Positions 55,851 through 63,429 of a DNA stretch of 64,000 nucleotides are shown here, in pieces. The stretch's first letter is position 1, and every line of letters begins with the position of its first letter. Source of the stretch: Nitrospinaceae bacterium. GTDB lineage: Bacteria; Nitrospinota; Nitrospinia; Nitrospinales; VA-1. The notes under the pieces were generated by a model. The model worked only from the letters and a program-made list of their open reading frames with translations. It was not told where the DNA came from and searched no databases. A program made the translations under genes and the position numbers. The stretch lies in the NCBI GenBank assembly GCA_029261655.1, contig JAJDAY010000026.1, positions 1 through 64,000 on the forward strand, in the 5' to 3' direction.

Positions 55851-56225
55851 ATGAAAAAAGTTTTGACCATAACGGCCTTTGTTTTAGCGGTATTAATTGC
55901 AGCAGTCGCTTTTGCTGAAAAACCATTGAGTTTTAAAATGCATGAAGGATCCCAGTCTGGGCTTTCAAAACATAATAATGAAGGTATTTCTCACTACAAT
56001 AAAGATCATTTTGATGAGGCCTTAAAACATTTTGAAGCAGCTCTCAATATTAATCCGAAATGCGGAGAAGCCAACTTTAATAAAGCCCTCACCTTGGACA
56101 AGCTGGGCCGGCATAAGGAGGCTGCGGAGTTCTTTGGACACGCCAAGCACCACGCCCAAGGAAATGAAAAAATTTTAGATTCCAAAATTTTAGGCGCTCA
56201 TATTGATTCAAGTCATCCGCATTAA
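55851..56225 (+). CDS. Small exported TPR protein
   Basis: 124 residues: signal peptide (to about A-F-A-E), then two tetratricopeptide repeats (N-E-G-I-S-H-Y-N-K-D-H-F-D-E-A-L-K-H and P-K-C-G-E-A-N-F-N-K-A-L-T-L-D). It ends in a His-rich tail (H-I-D-S-S-H-P-H). GGAGG directly precedes the ATG. Such proteins make protein-protein contacts; the histidines and a single cysteine may touch metal. It is 92 bp downstream of the multicopper oxidase and cotranscription is plausible. Confidence 0.78.
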   Translation: MKKVLTITAFVLAVLIAAVAFAEKPLSFKMHEGSQSGLSKHNNEGISHYNKDHFDEALKHFEAALNINPKCGEANFNKALTLDKLGRHKEAAEFFGHAKHHAQGNEKILDSKILGAHIDSSHPH

Positions 56226-56297
56226 ATTAATTTGAGTGTTGGCAAATAACTTTTTGTAGTTTTTATCAAAACCATTTCAACTCTAAGGTGAGTCGCC

Positions 56298-57035
56298 ATG
56301 AAATATTTCTTATTGCACAACAAAATACCCAATTTCAAGCTCATCCCCATAACCCTATTTATCCTATTTATGATAATTCTTTTTTGGGGAACCCCGGCGT
56401 ATTCCCAGGGGATGGGGATGAAAAAGCATCCTTCGCCTGAATCAAAACAAACTCTGACAGAGCAAATATCTGAAATGCGGTCGGAAGTGTTCAGACTGAA
56501 AACTGCTTTAGAAAAAGAGCACCAGGGAAAATCCGGGATGACTGGCTCTATAACCAAAAAGAGGAGAATGAAAAAAGAAGGCTCAAGGTCAAAAATGCAG
56601 GAACCGGGAATGATGGGGATGAAAATGATGGGTCGAATGAATGAAAAATCAAATGCCTTTTTACCTTCGTCTTTACCCGGGTTTCCTGGGATGTCTCATA
56701 TTTATCATATGGGATCTACTGATTTCTTCCTTGATCATTCCAACCATATCAGTCTAGCCAGGAAACAAAAAAGAACGCTCAACAAAATAAAAAAACAAGT
56801 AGCGCTGGAGAATTCAACAAATGATAGGCGAGTTCAACAATTGGAACAAGACCTATGGATACTCACCAGCTCTGACTCACCGGACATAAAACTAATTACG
56901 CAAAAAATAAGGGAAATTGAACAACAAAAAGTAGAAATGAGATTGGCTTTTATTCAGGCAGTTGGGGAAGCCGCTAAGGTTCTTTCATCCGAACAGCTTG
57001 AGGAATTAAAAGGAATGAAACAAGATTCCAATTAA
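56298..57035 (+). CDS. Met-rich Spy/ZraP-like periplasmic protein
   Basis: 245 residues. An N-terminal signal/anchor segment (about 15-33) is followed by a G-M-G-M motif, a Met-rich stretch (M-M-G-M-K-M-M-G-R-M, about 107-116), H-I-Y-H-M-G, and a C-terminal helical half (about 150-240, heptad-like QKRTLNKIKKQV ... KIREIEQQKVEM ... LSSEQLEELKGM). This matches heavy-metal-resistance/Spy-type chaperones that bind metal and shield proteins in the periplasm. AAGGTGAG precedes the ATG. It is 25 bp upstream of the reductase fusion gene. Function is inferred from composition and context. Confidence 0.72.
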   Translation: MKYFLLHNKIPNFKLIPITLFILFMIILFWGTPAYSQGMGMKKHPSPESKQTLTEQISEMRSEVFRLKTALEKEHQGKSGMTGSITKKRRMKKEGSRSKMQEPGMMGMKMMGRMNEKSNAFLPSSLPGFPGMSHIYHMGSTDFFLDHSNHISLARKQKRTLNKIKKQVALENSTNDRRVQQLEQDLWILTSSDSPDIKLITQKIREIEQQKVEMRLAFIQAVGEAAKVLSSEQLEELKGMKQDSN

Positions 57036-57060
57036 TATCACTCTATTAAAGAGAGTCGGG

Positions 57061-58986
57061 ATGAAATTAAAATTTAGATGTGGGAAGTCAGAAATATTTC
57101 TTCTTGTGTTGATTGTTGTCTTATCTACCTTTGTAACAAGCGCCGCACAAGTAGATCCAGAAAAGCACGCCCAGCATCATCCCGGCCAAACAAATGGTTT
57201 GGATGAAGCTACACCCGGTAGGGGGATGGGGGCAATGTTGGGCGAGGGAAATAGTGGCGAAAATATGCAACAAATGGGTGCCCAAAAAATCAATGAAACA
57301 GCTCCCGGCAAGGGGGGAAGCATGATGGGCGGAGGAGGAGGTGGAATGGGTGGAGGAAAAATGGGCGGAATGATGCAACAAATGGGAGCACCCAAGGAAA
57401 AGGATCTTTATCCTTCCCTGATGAGTCTTCCTAATTTACCTTTGGAAAAACGCGCAAAGTTGCAGAAAAAGGCTCATGGACGTATGAAATCCGGGGTAGC
57501 TTTAATGGACCAGGGATTTGAGGATTTATCAAAATCCGCTGCTACTGATAATTTTACTTCTATGCAAGAGGCTACGACCCGGCTCAGGGAGGGATTGTCC
57601 CAATTTGAAAGTGGACTGGCGACACACCGAGCATTGAAGGAGGGGAAAGCCCCAAATAATATAGCCCTGCAGTGGTTTAAGCGGGAAATGGGACTTTTAC
57701 CGAATCAATATGGAATGAACGACAGGGCTCCTGGAGGACTTTCCCCATTCCATTTTTTTGTCATGACTATTTTGTCGTTATTGGCAATCACAATGATTGG
57801 AATGTATTTTTTTAAAATGCGCAGGGCAACAGATTTGTTGCAACGACTTGTCAAAGAAGAAGGTCCTGTTTCAAAAACTAAATTGAGTACATCCTCCCCA
57901 TCAAGTAGTCCAAATTTGTCTCCGCAATCTTCATTAAATACAGGTTTGAAAAAAAAATGGTCTGGAGAATTGCGAGTCGCTCGAATATTTACCGAAACTC
58001 CGGAAGTCAAAACCTTTCGAATGGTCAATGTGAATGGGGGATCCATACCTTTCACTTTCGAACCGGGACAGTATCTAAATTTATCTGCCCAATCAGCCGG
58101 AAAAAAAATGAGGCGCTGTTATACCATCGTTTCCAGCCCGACTCGTCAGCACTACTGTGAAATAACCGTGAAGCGAGTAAAAAACGGCCTGGTCTCACAG
58201 TATTTACATGACAACATAAAGGAAGGAGATTTGTTGGAAATCTCCGCCGCCGCAGGAAGTTTTGTTTTTACCGGAAGGGAAAAAGATTCCATTGTACTCA
58301 TAGGCGGTGGTGTAGGAATTACCCCGTTAATGAGTGTCATTCGGTATTTAACGGATACAGGTTGGAAAAAGGACATTTATTTCCTTTATTCCTGCCGAAC
58401 CCTGGAAGATTTTATTTTCAAAAATGAGATTGAATATCTTAAAACACGGAACCCGAATATTCATATAACTACAGCTATGGAGCGTATCCAAACAGAAACT
58501 CCCTGCATAAAGATTGGGCGTTTGACCAAAGAACTTATTTCAGAATCTGTCCCCGAAATTTCCTCCCGGAGAATTCACTTATGCGGACCTCCGCCAATGA
58601 TGGACTCCATTAAGTCCATACTTTATGAACTCGGAGTTTCTAAAACAAATTTGAAAACTGAAATTTTTGGGTCGGGGAACTTTAAAAAAATACCCGGAAC
58701 AACCAAAGAAAAAGCTAATGCACAAATCGCTAAGGTTACATTTAAAAAATCAGGAAAATCTGGGAACTTGTCTCCTGAAAATACAATATTGGAAGTCGCA
58801 GAAGAATTGGGGGTTGAATTAGAAAGTTCCTGCCGATCTGGTGTATGTGGGACCTGTAAGGTCAGACTTTTGTCAGGATCGGTAACCATGGAATGTGAGG
58901 ATGGTTTAGAACCTGATGAGAAGGAGCAGGGGGTTATCCTCGCATGTCAAGCTATGTCCAGGAATAATGTTGAAGTGGACGCTTAA
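57061..58986 (+). CDS. Transmembrane reductase fusion: Met/Gly-rich periplasmic domain, TM, FAD/NAD reductase, 2Fe-2S ferredoxin
   Basis: 641 residues. Residues 1-29 are a signal peptide. Residues 30-228 form a periplasmic part with His and Met-Gly-rich runs (M-M-G-G-G-G-G-G-M-G-G-G-K-M) and a helical segment. A membrane helix follows at 229-251. The cytoplasmic part has a ferredoxin-reductase unit with FAD site R-R-C-Y-T-I-V-S (351-358), NAD site GGGVGITPLMS (415-425) and C-G-P-P-P-M-M (508-514), and a C-terminal plant-type 2Fe-2S domain (C591, C596, C599, C629). Electrons from NAD(P)H would reach the cluster and then a membrane partner. It is directly followed (14 bp) by the b-type membrane protein. 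The combination of Met-rich sensor and reductase is not one I know. Confidence 0.85.
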   Translation: MKLKFRCGKSEIFLLVLIVVLSTFVTSAAQVDPEKHAQHHPGQTNGLDEATPGRGMGAMLGEGNSGENMQQMGAQKINETAPGKGGSMMGGGGGGMGGGKMGGMMQQMGAPKEKDLYPSLMSLPNLPLEKRAKLQKKAHGRMKSGVALMDQGFEDLSKSAATDNFTSMQEATTRLREGLSQFESGLATHRALKEGKAPNNIALQWFKREMGLLPNQYGMNDRAPGGLSPFHFFVMTILSLLAITMIGMYFFKMRRATDLLQRLVKEEGPVSKTKLSTSSPSSSPNLSPQSSLNTGLKKKWSGELRVARIFTETPEVKTFRMVNVNGGSIPFTFEPGQYLNLSAQSAGKKMRRCYTIVSSPTRQHYCEITVKRVKNGLVSQYLHDNIKEGDLLEISAAAGSFVFTGREKDSIVLIGGGVGITPLMSVIRYLTDTGWKKDIYFLYSCRTLEDFIFKNEIEYLKTRNPNIHITTAMERIQTETPCIKIGRLTKELISESVPEISSRRIHLCGPPPMMDSIKSILYELGVSKTNLKTEIFGSGNFKKIPGTTKEKANAQIAKVTFKKSGKSGNLSPENTILEVAEELGVELESSCRSGVCGTCKVRLLSGSVTMECEDGLEPDEKEQGVILACQAMSRNNVEVDA

Positions 58987-59000
58987 AAGGCATTTAAATA

Positions 59001-59765
59001 ATGAGAGAACGTGAACCAATAATCATAAGTATTTTAGTCCTTCTACTTCTTCTACTTTGGGGAGGGTTTGCTTTTCACCTATCTCCACGCTTTGCCGGCA
59101 GTCTGACTGGAGGAATCCTGGGAATTCTAGGATCACTTTTAATGTTCATTCCTCTAATTTATCTCGTTATTAAGAGAGTTAAGCGAATTAACCGTTGGAT
59201 TACCAGTTGGACATCCATGCGCACGCTCCTTGCCTGGCACATTTATGCCGGTGTGGTCGGTCCTATTTTGGTCATCATGCATACCGGTCACAAATTTGAA
59301 AGCTCTTTGGGTATTTTTTTAACAGCAATGACCTTGATTGTAGTTGTTAGTGGTTTTATAGGGCGTTACCTGATGAAAAAAATCAGAACAGAAATAAGTG
59401 AGAAAAAATCCCTGCTGGATCAAATGAATACCGAATATAAAAAAACAATGCTTCAGCTAAGAACGTGTTGTACTGATCAGGTCGAATTGATTCAACCCTA
59501 TACAGGGGTTTTTTCACGACTTTTCGGAAATATCTTTTTCAGCATGGCGCCTGCAATGGGAGAGGTCGAGTCTACCAGTAAAAAGGCTTTTCAACTCACC
59601 GAATCAATTGCTGATGTGGAATATGCAATTAAAACTCATGAATCATTTAAGAAGGCATTTTCGTCCTGGTTAAAACTTCATATCTGGCTATCTTGTGTAT
59701 TATACATTCTCCTTATTGCGCACGTTTGGGGGGCAATCCACTTTGGATTAAGGTGGTTTTCATAA
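59001..59765 (+). CDS. Bis-heme b-like membrane cytochrome
   Basis: 254 residues with about five membrane helices (9-29, 35-57, 78-97, 103-123, 227-247) and a cytoplasmic or periplasmic coiled loop of about 100 residues. Two helices each carry two histidines 14 residues apart: H80/H94 and H227/H241. This is the classical spacing for two stacked b hemes spanning the membrane, as in ferric reductases and cytochrome b. Further histidines (H97, H247) lie at the helix ends. Probable role: carry electrons from the adjacent reductase across the membrane to the heptaheme cytochrome, whose ATG overlaps this gene's stop by one base (TAATG). Confidence 0.75.
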   Translation: MREREPIIISILVLLLLLLWGGFAFHLSPRFAGSLTGGILGILGSLLMFIPLIYLVIKRVKRINRWITSWTSMRTLLAWHIYAGVVGPILVIMHTGHKFESSLGIFLTAMTLIVVVSGFIGRYLMKKIRTEISEKKSLLDQMNTEYKKTMLQLRTCCTDQVELIQPYTGVFSRLFGNIFFSMAPAMGEVESTSKKAFQLTESIADVEYAIKTHESFKKAFSSWLKLHIWLSCVLYILLIAHVWGAIHFGLRWFS

Positions 59766-60574
59766 TGGAATTCAGCAAAATTTTTAATTGGAGGAAGGTA
59801 TTCGGTTTAATCGCATTAATTGTACTATTCGTCGCTTTGGCATGGGGTTCCCAGCATTCTAATCCAAACTTTTCGCACCAGTGGGAGACCTTGGCTGAAC
59901 CAGGGAAATTATCTCAGGCTCATGCAACACTTGAAAACAATTGTTCAGCTTGCCATACCACCGTAAAAGGTGTTGAAGCAAACAAATGCATTTTATGCCA
60001 TGCTAATAACCAATCCGTTTTACAACGCCAACCGACCTCTTTTCATGCGAATATCCAAACTTGTAAAGAGTGCCATTTGGAGCATCGGGGACGCGCACAG
60101 CGGCCTACGGAGATGAACCATATCGCTCTCGCAAACATTGGGCTTAAGCAAATGGCTGACGCCATCGACTCCAGTGACGAAGAACGCGCCAAGGTGATTC
60201 AATTAAAGCATTGGTTATCGCAAACTGATTCCTCCTCAGATCTAAGAACAAATATTCCCCCCAGGGAATTTATTTTAAATTGCATGACCTGTCATCGAAA
60301 TAAGGACTTACATTTTGGTTATTTTGGCAAAGGTTGTGGAGATTGCCATACTACAAAAACATGGTCTATTCCCGAATATAGGCATCCATCAGCAAGATCC
60401 ATGGATTGCTCTCAATGTCATCAAGCGCCACCTAGCCATTATATGAAACATTTTAAAATGATTTCGCAAAAGGTTGCGGGGAAACCAAAAGCACGAGTAA
60501 CCCAATGCTTTTTATGTCATCAAACCACTTCATGGATAGATATTCTTGAAACCGGATTATATAAACATCATTAA
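59765..60574 (+). CDS. Membrane-anchored heptaheme cytochrome c
   Basis: 269 residues with an uncleaved N-terminal membrane anchor (about 11-28) and seven CxxCH heme sites at C60, C75, C100, C173, C191, C215 and C248. Many additional histidines (for example H94, H107, H149, H207) are available as distal ligands for bis-His hemes. The arrangement resembles anchored multiheme quinol/periplasmic electron-transfer proteins. The reading frame is open to 59693, but the ATG at 59765 overlapping the previous stop is the coupled start. It would distribute electrons in the periplasm, possibly to Cu(II) or to the cytochromes at 35-37 kb. Confidence 0.9.
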   Translation: MEFSKIFNWRKVFGLIALIVLFVALAWGSQHSNPNFSHQWETLAEPGKLSQAHATLENNCSACHTTVKGVEANKCILCHANNQSVLQRQPTSFHANIQTCKECHLEHRGRAQRPTEMNHIALANIGLKQMADAIDSSDEERAKVIQLKHWLSQTDSSSDLRTNIPPREFILNCMTCHRNKDLHFGYFGKGCGDCHTTKTWSIPEYRHPSARSMDCSQCHQAPPSHYMKHFKMISQKVAGKPKARVTQCFLCHQTTSWIDILETGLYKHH

Positions 60575-60667
60575 TTTTCCAAGAGGGTTAAAACCATACG
60601 GAAAATAGGTTTTCTGGAATGATTTAAACCTTCTTCAATAACATGCATATGACTCGAAGGTCTGGAT

Positions 60668-61999
60668 GTGACTGATCTAACAGAAACCTGGGTTGGGTAT
60701 ATTGCCCTAATAGGCTTTTCTTTTGCCTATGTCATTGTTGTTTTTGAAAGGAAACTTGATATCCACAAATCCAAACCCATGATAGTAGTGGGTTGTTTCC
60801 TTTGGGGAGTAATTGGTTTTTATGAAAAAGGACACGCCGGGGGCAACCCCACACAATTTATAGAAGCTCAATTGGGCGAAATTACAGAGTTATTTTTTTT
60901 TCTTCTTGCGGCAATGACTTACGTCAATACTCTTGATGAACGCAATGTCTTTCAAAAACTTCGTGCCTGGATGCTCCAAAAAAGGTATGGGTTCAGAGGA
61001 CTGTTCTGGGTATCTGGAATAATCACCTTCCTTCTCTCGCCTGTAGTGGATAACCTGACCAGCGCGCTTTTGATGTCCACTGTGGTGCTGGCAATCAGCG
61101 GAAACAACACAAAATTTCTTATCCCATCGCTGGTCAATATTGTGGTGGCAGCAAATGCGGGAGGAGCATGGAGTCCGTGCGGGGATATAACAACGCTCAT
61201 AGTGTGGACATCGGGAAAAGTCCAGACACATGAATTCCTTTATTTAATTATCCCATCTGTTATCAACTGGTTGATTCCGGCTCTCATTATGTCTCGATTT
61301 ATTCCTGATGATAAACCGTTGGACAAAGTTGATGCCGTTATCTTGAAACCTGGTGCCAAGATGATCATGGCCCTGGGGGTTTTAACCATTGCCATGTCCA
61401 TGGGATTTCATCATTTTCTTCACCTCCCTCCATATTTGGGAATGATGCTGGGATTGAGCCTCTTGATGATCGAAGGTTACTATTTGAAACAGTGGGGAGA
61501 CAGAAAAATTCTGAAAAAATTGGGAGTGGATAAAAATAGGAGACGTTATCCCAGGTTCGACATCTTCACAAAATTTGGGGGAATACAATTTGACACAATT
61601 CTATTCATTTTTGGGATTCTTACCACAGTCGGCGCTTTACAGTATATCGGCTATCTTTCATTGCTCAATCAGAGTCTTTATGAAACCTTTGGGCCCACTG
61701 TCTCGAATATAGCTTTGGGTATTCTTTCTGCCGTAGTGGATAACATTCCGGTCATGGTTGCAGTAATTAAAATGAATCCAAATATGAACCTGGACCAGTG
61801 GCTTCTCATAACTTTGACAACCGGAGTTGGGGGAAGTTTGCTTTCATTGGGCTCAGCCGCAGGCATTGCCGTCATGGGGGTGAGCCGGGAATATTATACG
61901 TTTACAACGCATTTAAAATGGGCTCCAGCCATTGCTTTGGGATATTTCTCCAGCATTTTGGTCTGGTGGTTACTTACTCATAGATTCTTTCAAATTTGA
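60668..61999 (+). CDS. nhaD: NhaD-type Na+/H+ antiporter
   Basis: 443 residues, about twelve membrane helices, ion-transporter superfamily. The two conserved intramembrane motifs S-P-V-V-D-N-L-T-S-A-L-L-M (about residue 120) and S-A-V-V-D-N-I-P-V-M-V-A (about 356) place it in the NhaD group, together with A-N-A-G-G-A-W-S-P-C-G-D. It exports sodium in exchange for protons, suiting a marine or saline habitat. The start is GTG at 60668 with GAAGG upstream. It follows the heptaheme gene by 93 bp; whether it belongs to the redox unit is unclear. Confidence 0.93.
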   Translation: MTDLTETWVGYIALIGFSFAYVIVVFERKLDIHKSKPMIVVGCFLWGVIGFYEKGHAGGNPTQFIEAQLGEITELFFFLLAAMTYVNTLDERNVFQKLRAWMLQKRYGFRGLFWVSGIITFLLSPVVDNLTSALLMSTVVLAISGNNTKFLIPSLVNIVVAANAGGAWSPCGDITTLIVWTSGKVQTHEFLYLIIPSVINWLIPALIMSRFIPDDKPLDKVDAVILKPGAKMIMALGVLTIAMSMGFHHFLHLPPYLGMMLGLSLLMIEGYYLKQWGDRKILKKLGVDKNRRRYPRFDIFTKFGGIQFDTILFIFGILTTVGALQYIGYLSLLNQSLYETFGPTVSNIALGILSAVVDNIPVMVAVIKMNPNMNLDQWLLITLTTGVGGSLLSLGSAAGIAVMGVSREYYTFTTHLKWAPAIALGYFSSILVWWLLTHRFFQI

Positions 62000-62033
62000 G
62001 CAAGTATGTATATTAAGTTTTTAAAATTTTGGC

Positions 62034-62065
62034 TTGACCTTTGAGCAAGGTCCAAGGTGTAAGAT
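62034..62065 (+). promoter_or_regulatory. MerR-type promoter with 20-bp spacer (merR-ATPase operon)
   Basis: TTGACC (62034-62039), exactly 20 bases, TAAGAT (62060-62065). The spacer is bounded by an ACCTT...AAGGT inverted repeat, the classical MerR/CueR operator. It closely resembles the element before the multicopper oxidase, so one regulator may act at both. The overlap with the frame's TTG at 62034 excludes that codon as the merR start. Confidence 0.85.
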
Positions 62066-62087
62066 CAGCCTTGAAAGGAGAGTGCTT

Positions 62088-62507
62088 ATGACAACGATGA
62101 CCATTGGCGAACTGGCCAAGAAAAGCGGCGTTAGCGCTGACACCATTCGCTATTACGAAAGGCTTGATTTGGTTCAACCTCAGAGCCGGTCCAAGGCCGG
62201 ATACCGTTTATATAGCCCGGAAAGCGTTCGGATAATTCGTTTTATTTGCAACGGCAAGGATCTTGGCTTTACGCTCGCAGAAACCAAAACATTATTGAAT
62301 ATTAAAGCATCGAAGACCACTACCTGTCGCGATATGTTAGGACGCACCAAGGATAAGATCGCTCAGCAAAGGGAAAATTTAAAGCAGTTGAATCGCATTC
62401 ATGACCTTTTAAACAATTTAGCAGAAATTTGTCCTGGGGGAGACATGCCGCTTACCGAATGTCCCATTCTCGATTACTTATATCCAAAGGATAAAGAGTT
62501 GGAGTGA
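62088..62507 (+). CDS. MerR-family metal-responsive regulator
   Basis: 139 residues. An N-terminal winged helix (TIGELAKKSGVSADTIRYYE) is followed by a dimerisation helix and the metal-binding loop. C80, C115 and C125, in C-P-G-G-D-M-P-L-T-E-C-P-I-L, match the positions of the MerR/ZntR/PbrR metal thiols rather than the two-cysteine CueR loop. The metal could therefore be divalent (Zn, Cd, Pb, Hg) or copper. GAAAGGAGAG precedes the ATG. It begins an operon with the DUF2933-like gene (6 bp) and should autoregulate from the promoter at 62034. An inactivated relative lies at 41.1 kb. Confidence 0.93.
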   Translation: MTTMTIGELAKKSGVSADTIRYYERLDLVQPQSRSKAGYRLYSPESVRIIRFICNGKDLGFTLAETKTLLNIKASKTTTCRDMLGRTKDKIAQQRENLKQLNRIHDLLNNLAEICPGGDMPLTECPILDYLYPKDKELE

Positions 62508-62513
62508 GCCAAT

Positions 62514-62765
62514 ATGCATCAGGATCATAAACATTACTACAAACCAGAAGGTGACGATCGTTGGTGGAAGTCTACCAGCGGGATTGCTGCTCTGTTTTTT
62601 CTAGGTGCCATTGGTTATTTCCTTATTACCGAACATTGGGCACATATTTTCCCATATCTCCCATACCTGATTATTCTTTTATGCCCGTTGATGCACATGT
62701 TTCATCACCGCGGGCATGGCGACCACAGCGGTCATAGCCATTCTGACGATCAGGAGGAAAAATAG
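62514..62765 (+). CDS. Small membrane protein, DUF2933-like, His-rich
   Basis: 83 residues: hydrophilic N-terminus with histidines (H-Q-D-H-K-H-Y-Y), a pair of membrane helices (about 25-41 and 45-58), and a His-rich tail (M-F-H-H-R-G-H-G-D-H-S-G-H-S-H). The composition and length match DUF2933 proteins that accompany copper P-ATPases. A metal-chaperoning role at the membrane is likely but unproven. It follows merR by 6 bp and precedes the methyltransferase-like gene by 3 bp, so all three are cotranscribed. Confidence 0.78.
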   Translation: MHQDHKHYYKPEGDDRWWKSTSGIAALFFLGAIGYFLITEHWAHIFPYLPYLIILLCPLMHMFHHRGHGDHSGHSHSDDQEEK

Positions 62766-62768
62766 ACA

Positions 62769-63416
62769 ATGGAACATGGAATGGATAGTGCGTATGGATT
62801 ATGGTCATTGGTGATTTTGAATTCACTGATTTTTATCATCTTTGCGTTCAGCTTTGCCAAACCACAGACTAAAACCGACTGGCGGTCTTTTGGGGCGTTC
62901 TCAGCCTTTATTGTGGCGTTGTTTACCGAGATGTATGGCTTTCCGTTGACCATCTATCTTCTCTCCGGCTGGCTAGCAGAAAAATATCCCGGCGTGGATT
63001 TTCTGAGCCATGAAAACGGGCATTTATGGCACACGATTTTAGGTTTTAAGGGCAATGCACATTTCGACCCGATGCATATGGCCAGCTTTATTATCATTGG
63101 TGGGGGTTTCTGGATTTTATCTATAGCATGGAATGTGCTTTATAAGGCACAGAGAGCCGGAAAGCTTGCTGTCACGGGCCTTTATGCAAAGCACAGGCAT
63201 CCACAATATATCGGATTTATCATGATTATGTTCGGCTTCTTGTTGCAATGGCCGACAATCCCGACTTTGGTGCTGTTCCCGATCTTGACCACCATATATG
63301 TCAGGCTGGCACGGAAAGAGGAAGCGGATGCACGGGCAGAATTCGGCAAGGCGTATGACGATTACGCCGCCCAGGTTCCAGCCTTTATCCCAAAATTTTC
63401 TTCATCAGAATCTTAA
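62769..63416 (+). CDS. Isoprenylcysteine carboxyl-methyltransferase-like (ICMT/PEMT) membrane protein
   Basis: 215 residues with about five membrane helices. The conserved SAM-binding end of the family is recognised: G-L-Y-A-K-H-R-H-P-Q-Y-I-G-F, then a helix, and R-K-E-E-A-D-A-R-A-E-F-G-K-A-Y near 190. Bacterial members lack prenylated protein targets, so the substrate is unknown; they recur beside heavy-metal ATPases. An E-M-Y-G-F-P-L-T-I-Y helix and a loop with H-E-N-G-H-L-W-H may bind metal. It sits 3 bp after the DUF2933-like gene and 13 bp before the P-ATPase, within the merR operon. Confidence 0.8.
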   Translation: MEHGMDSAYGLWSLVILNSLIFIIFAFSFAKPQTKTDWRSFGAFSAFIVALFTEMYGFPLTIYLLSGWLAEKYPGVDFLSHENGHLWHTILGFKGNAHFDPMHMASFIIIGGGFWILSIAWNVLYKAQRAGKLAVTGLYAKHRHPQYIGFIMIMFGFLLQWPTIPTLVLFPILTTIYVRLARKEEADARAEFGKAYDDYAAQVPAFIPKFSSSES

Positions 63417-63429
63417 TAGGTGGAATCCC

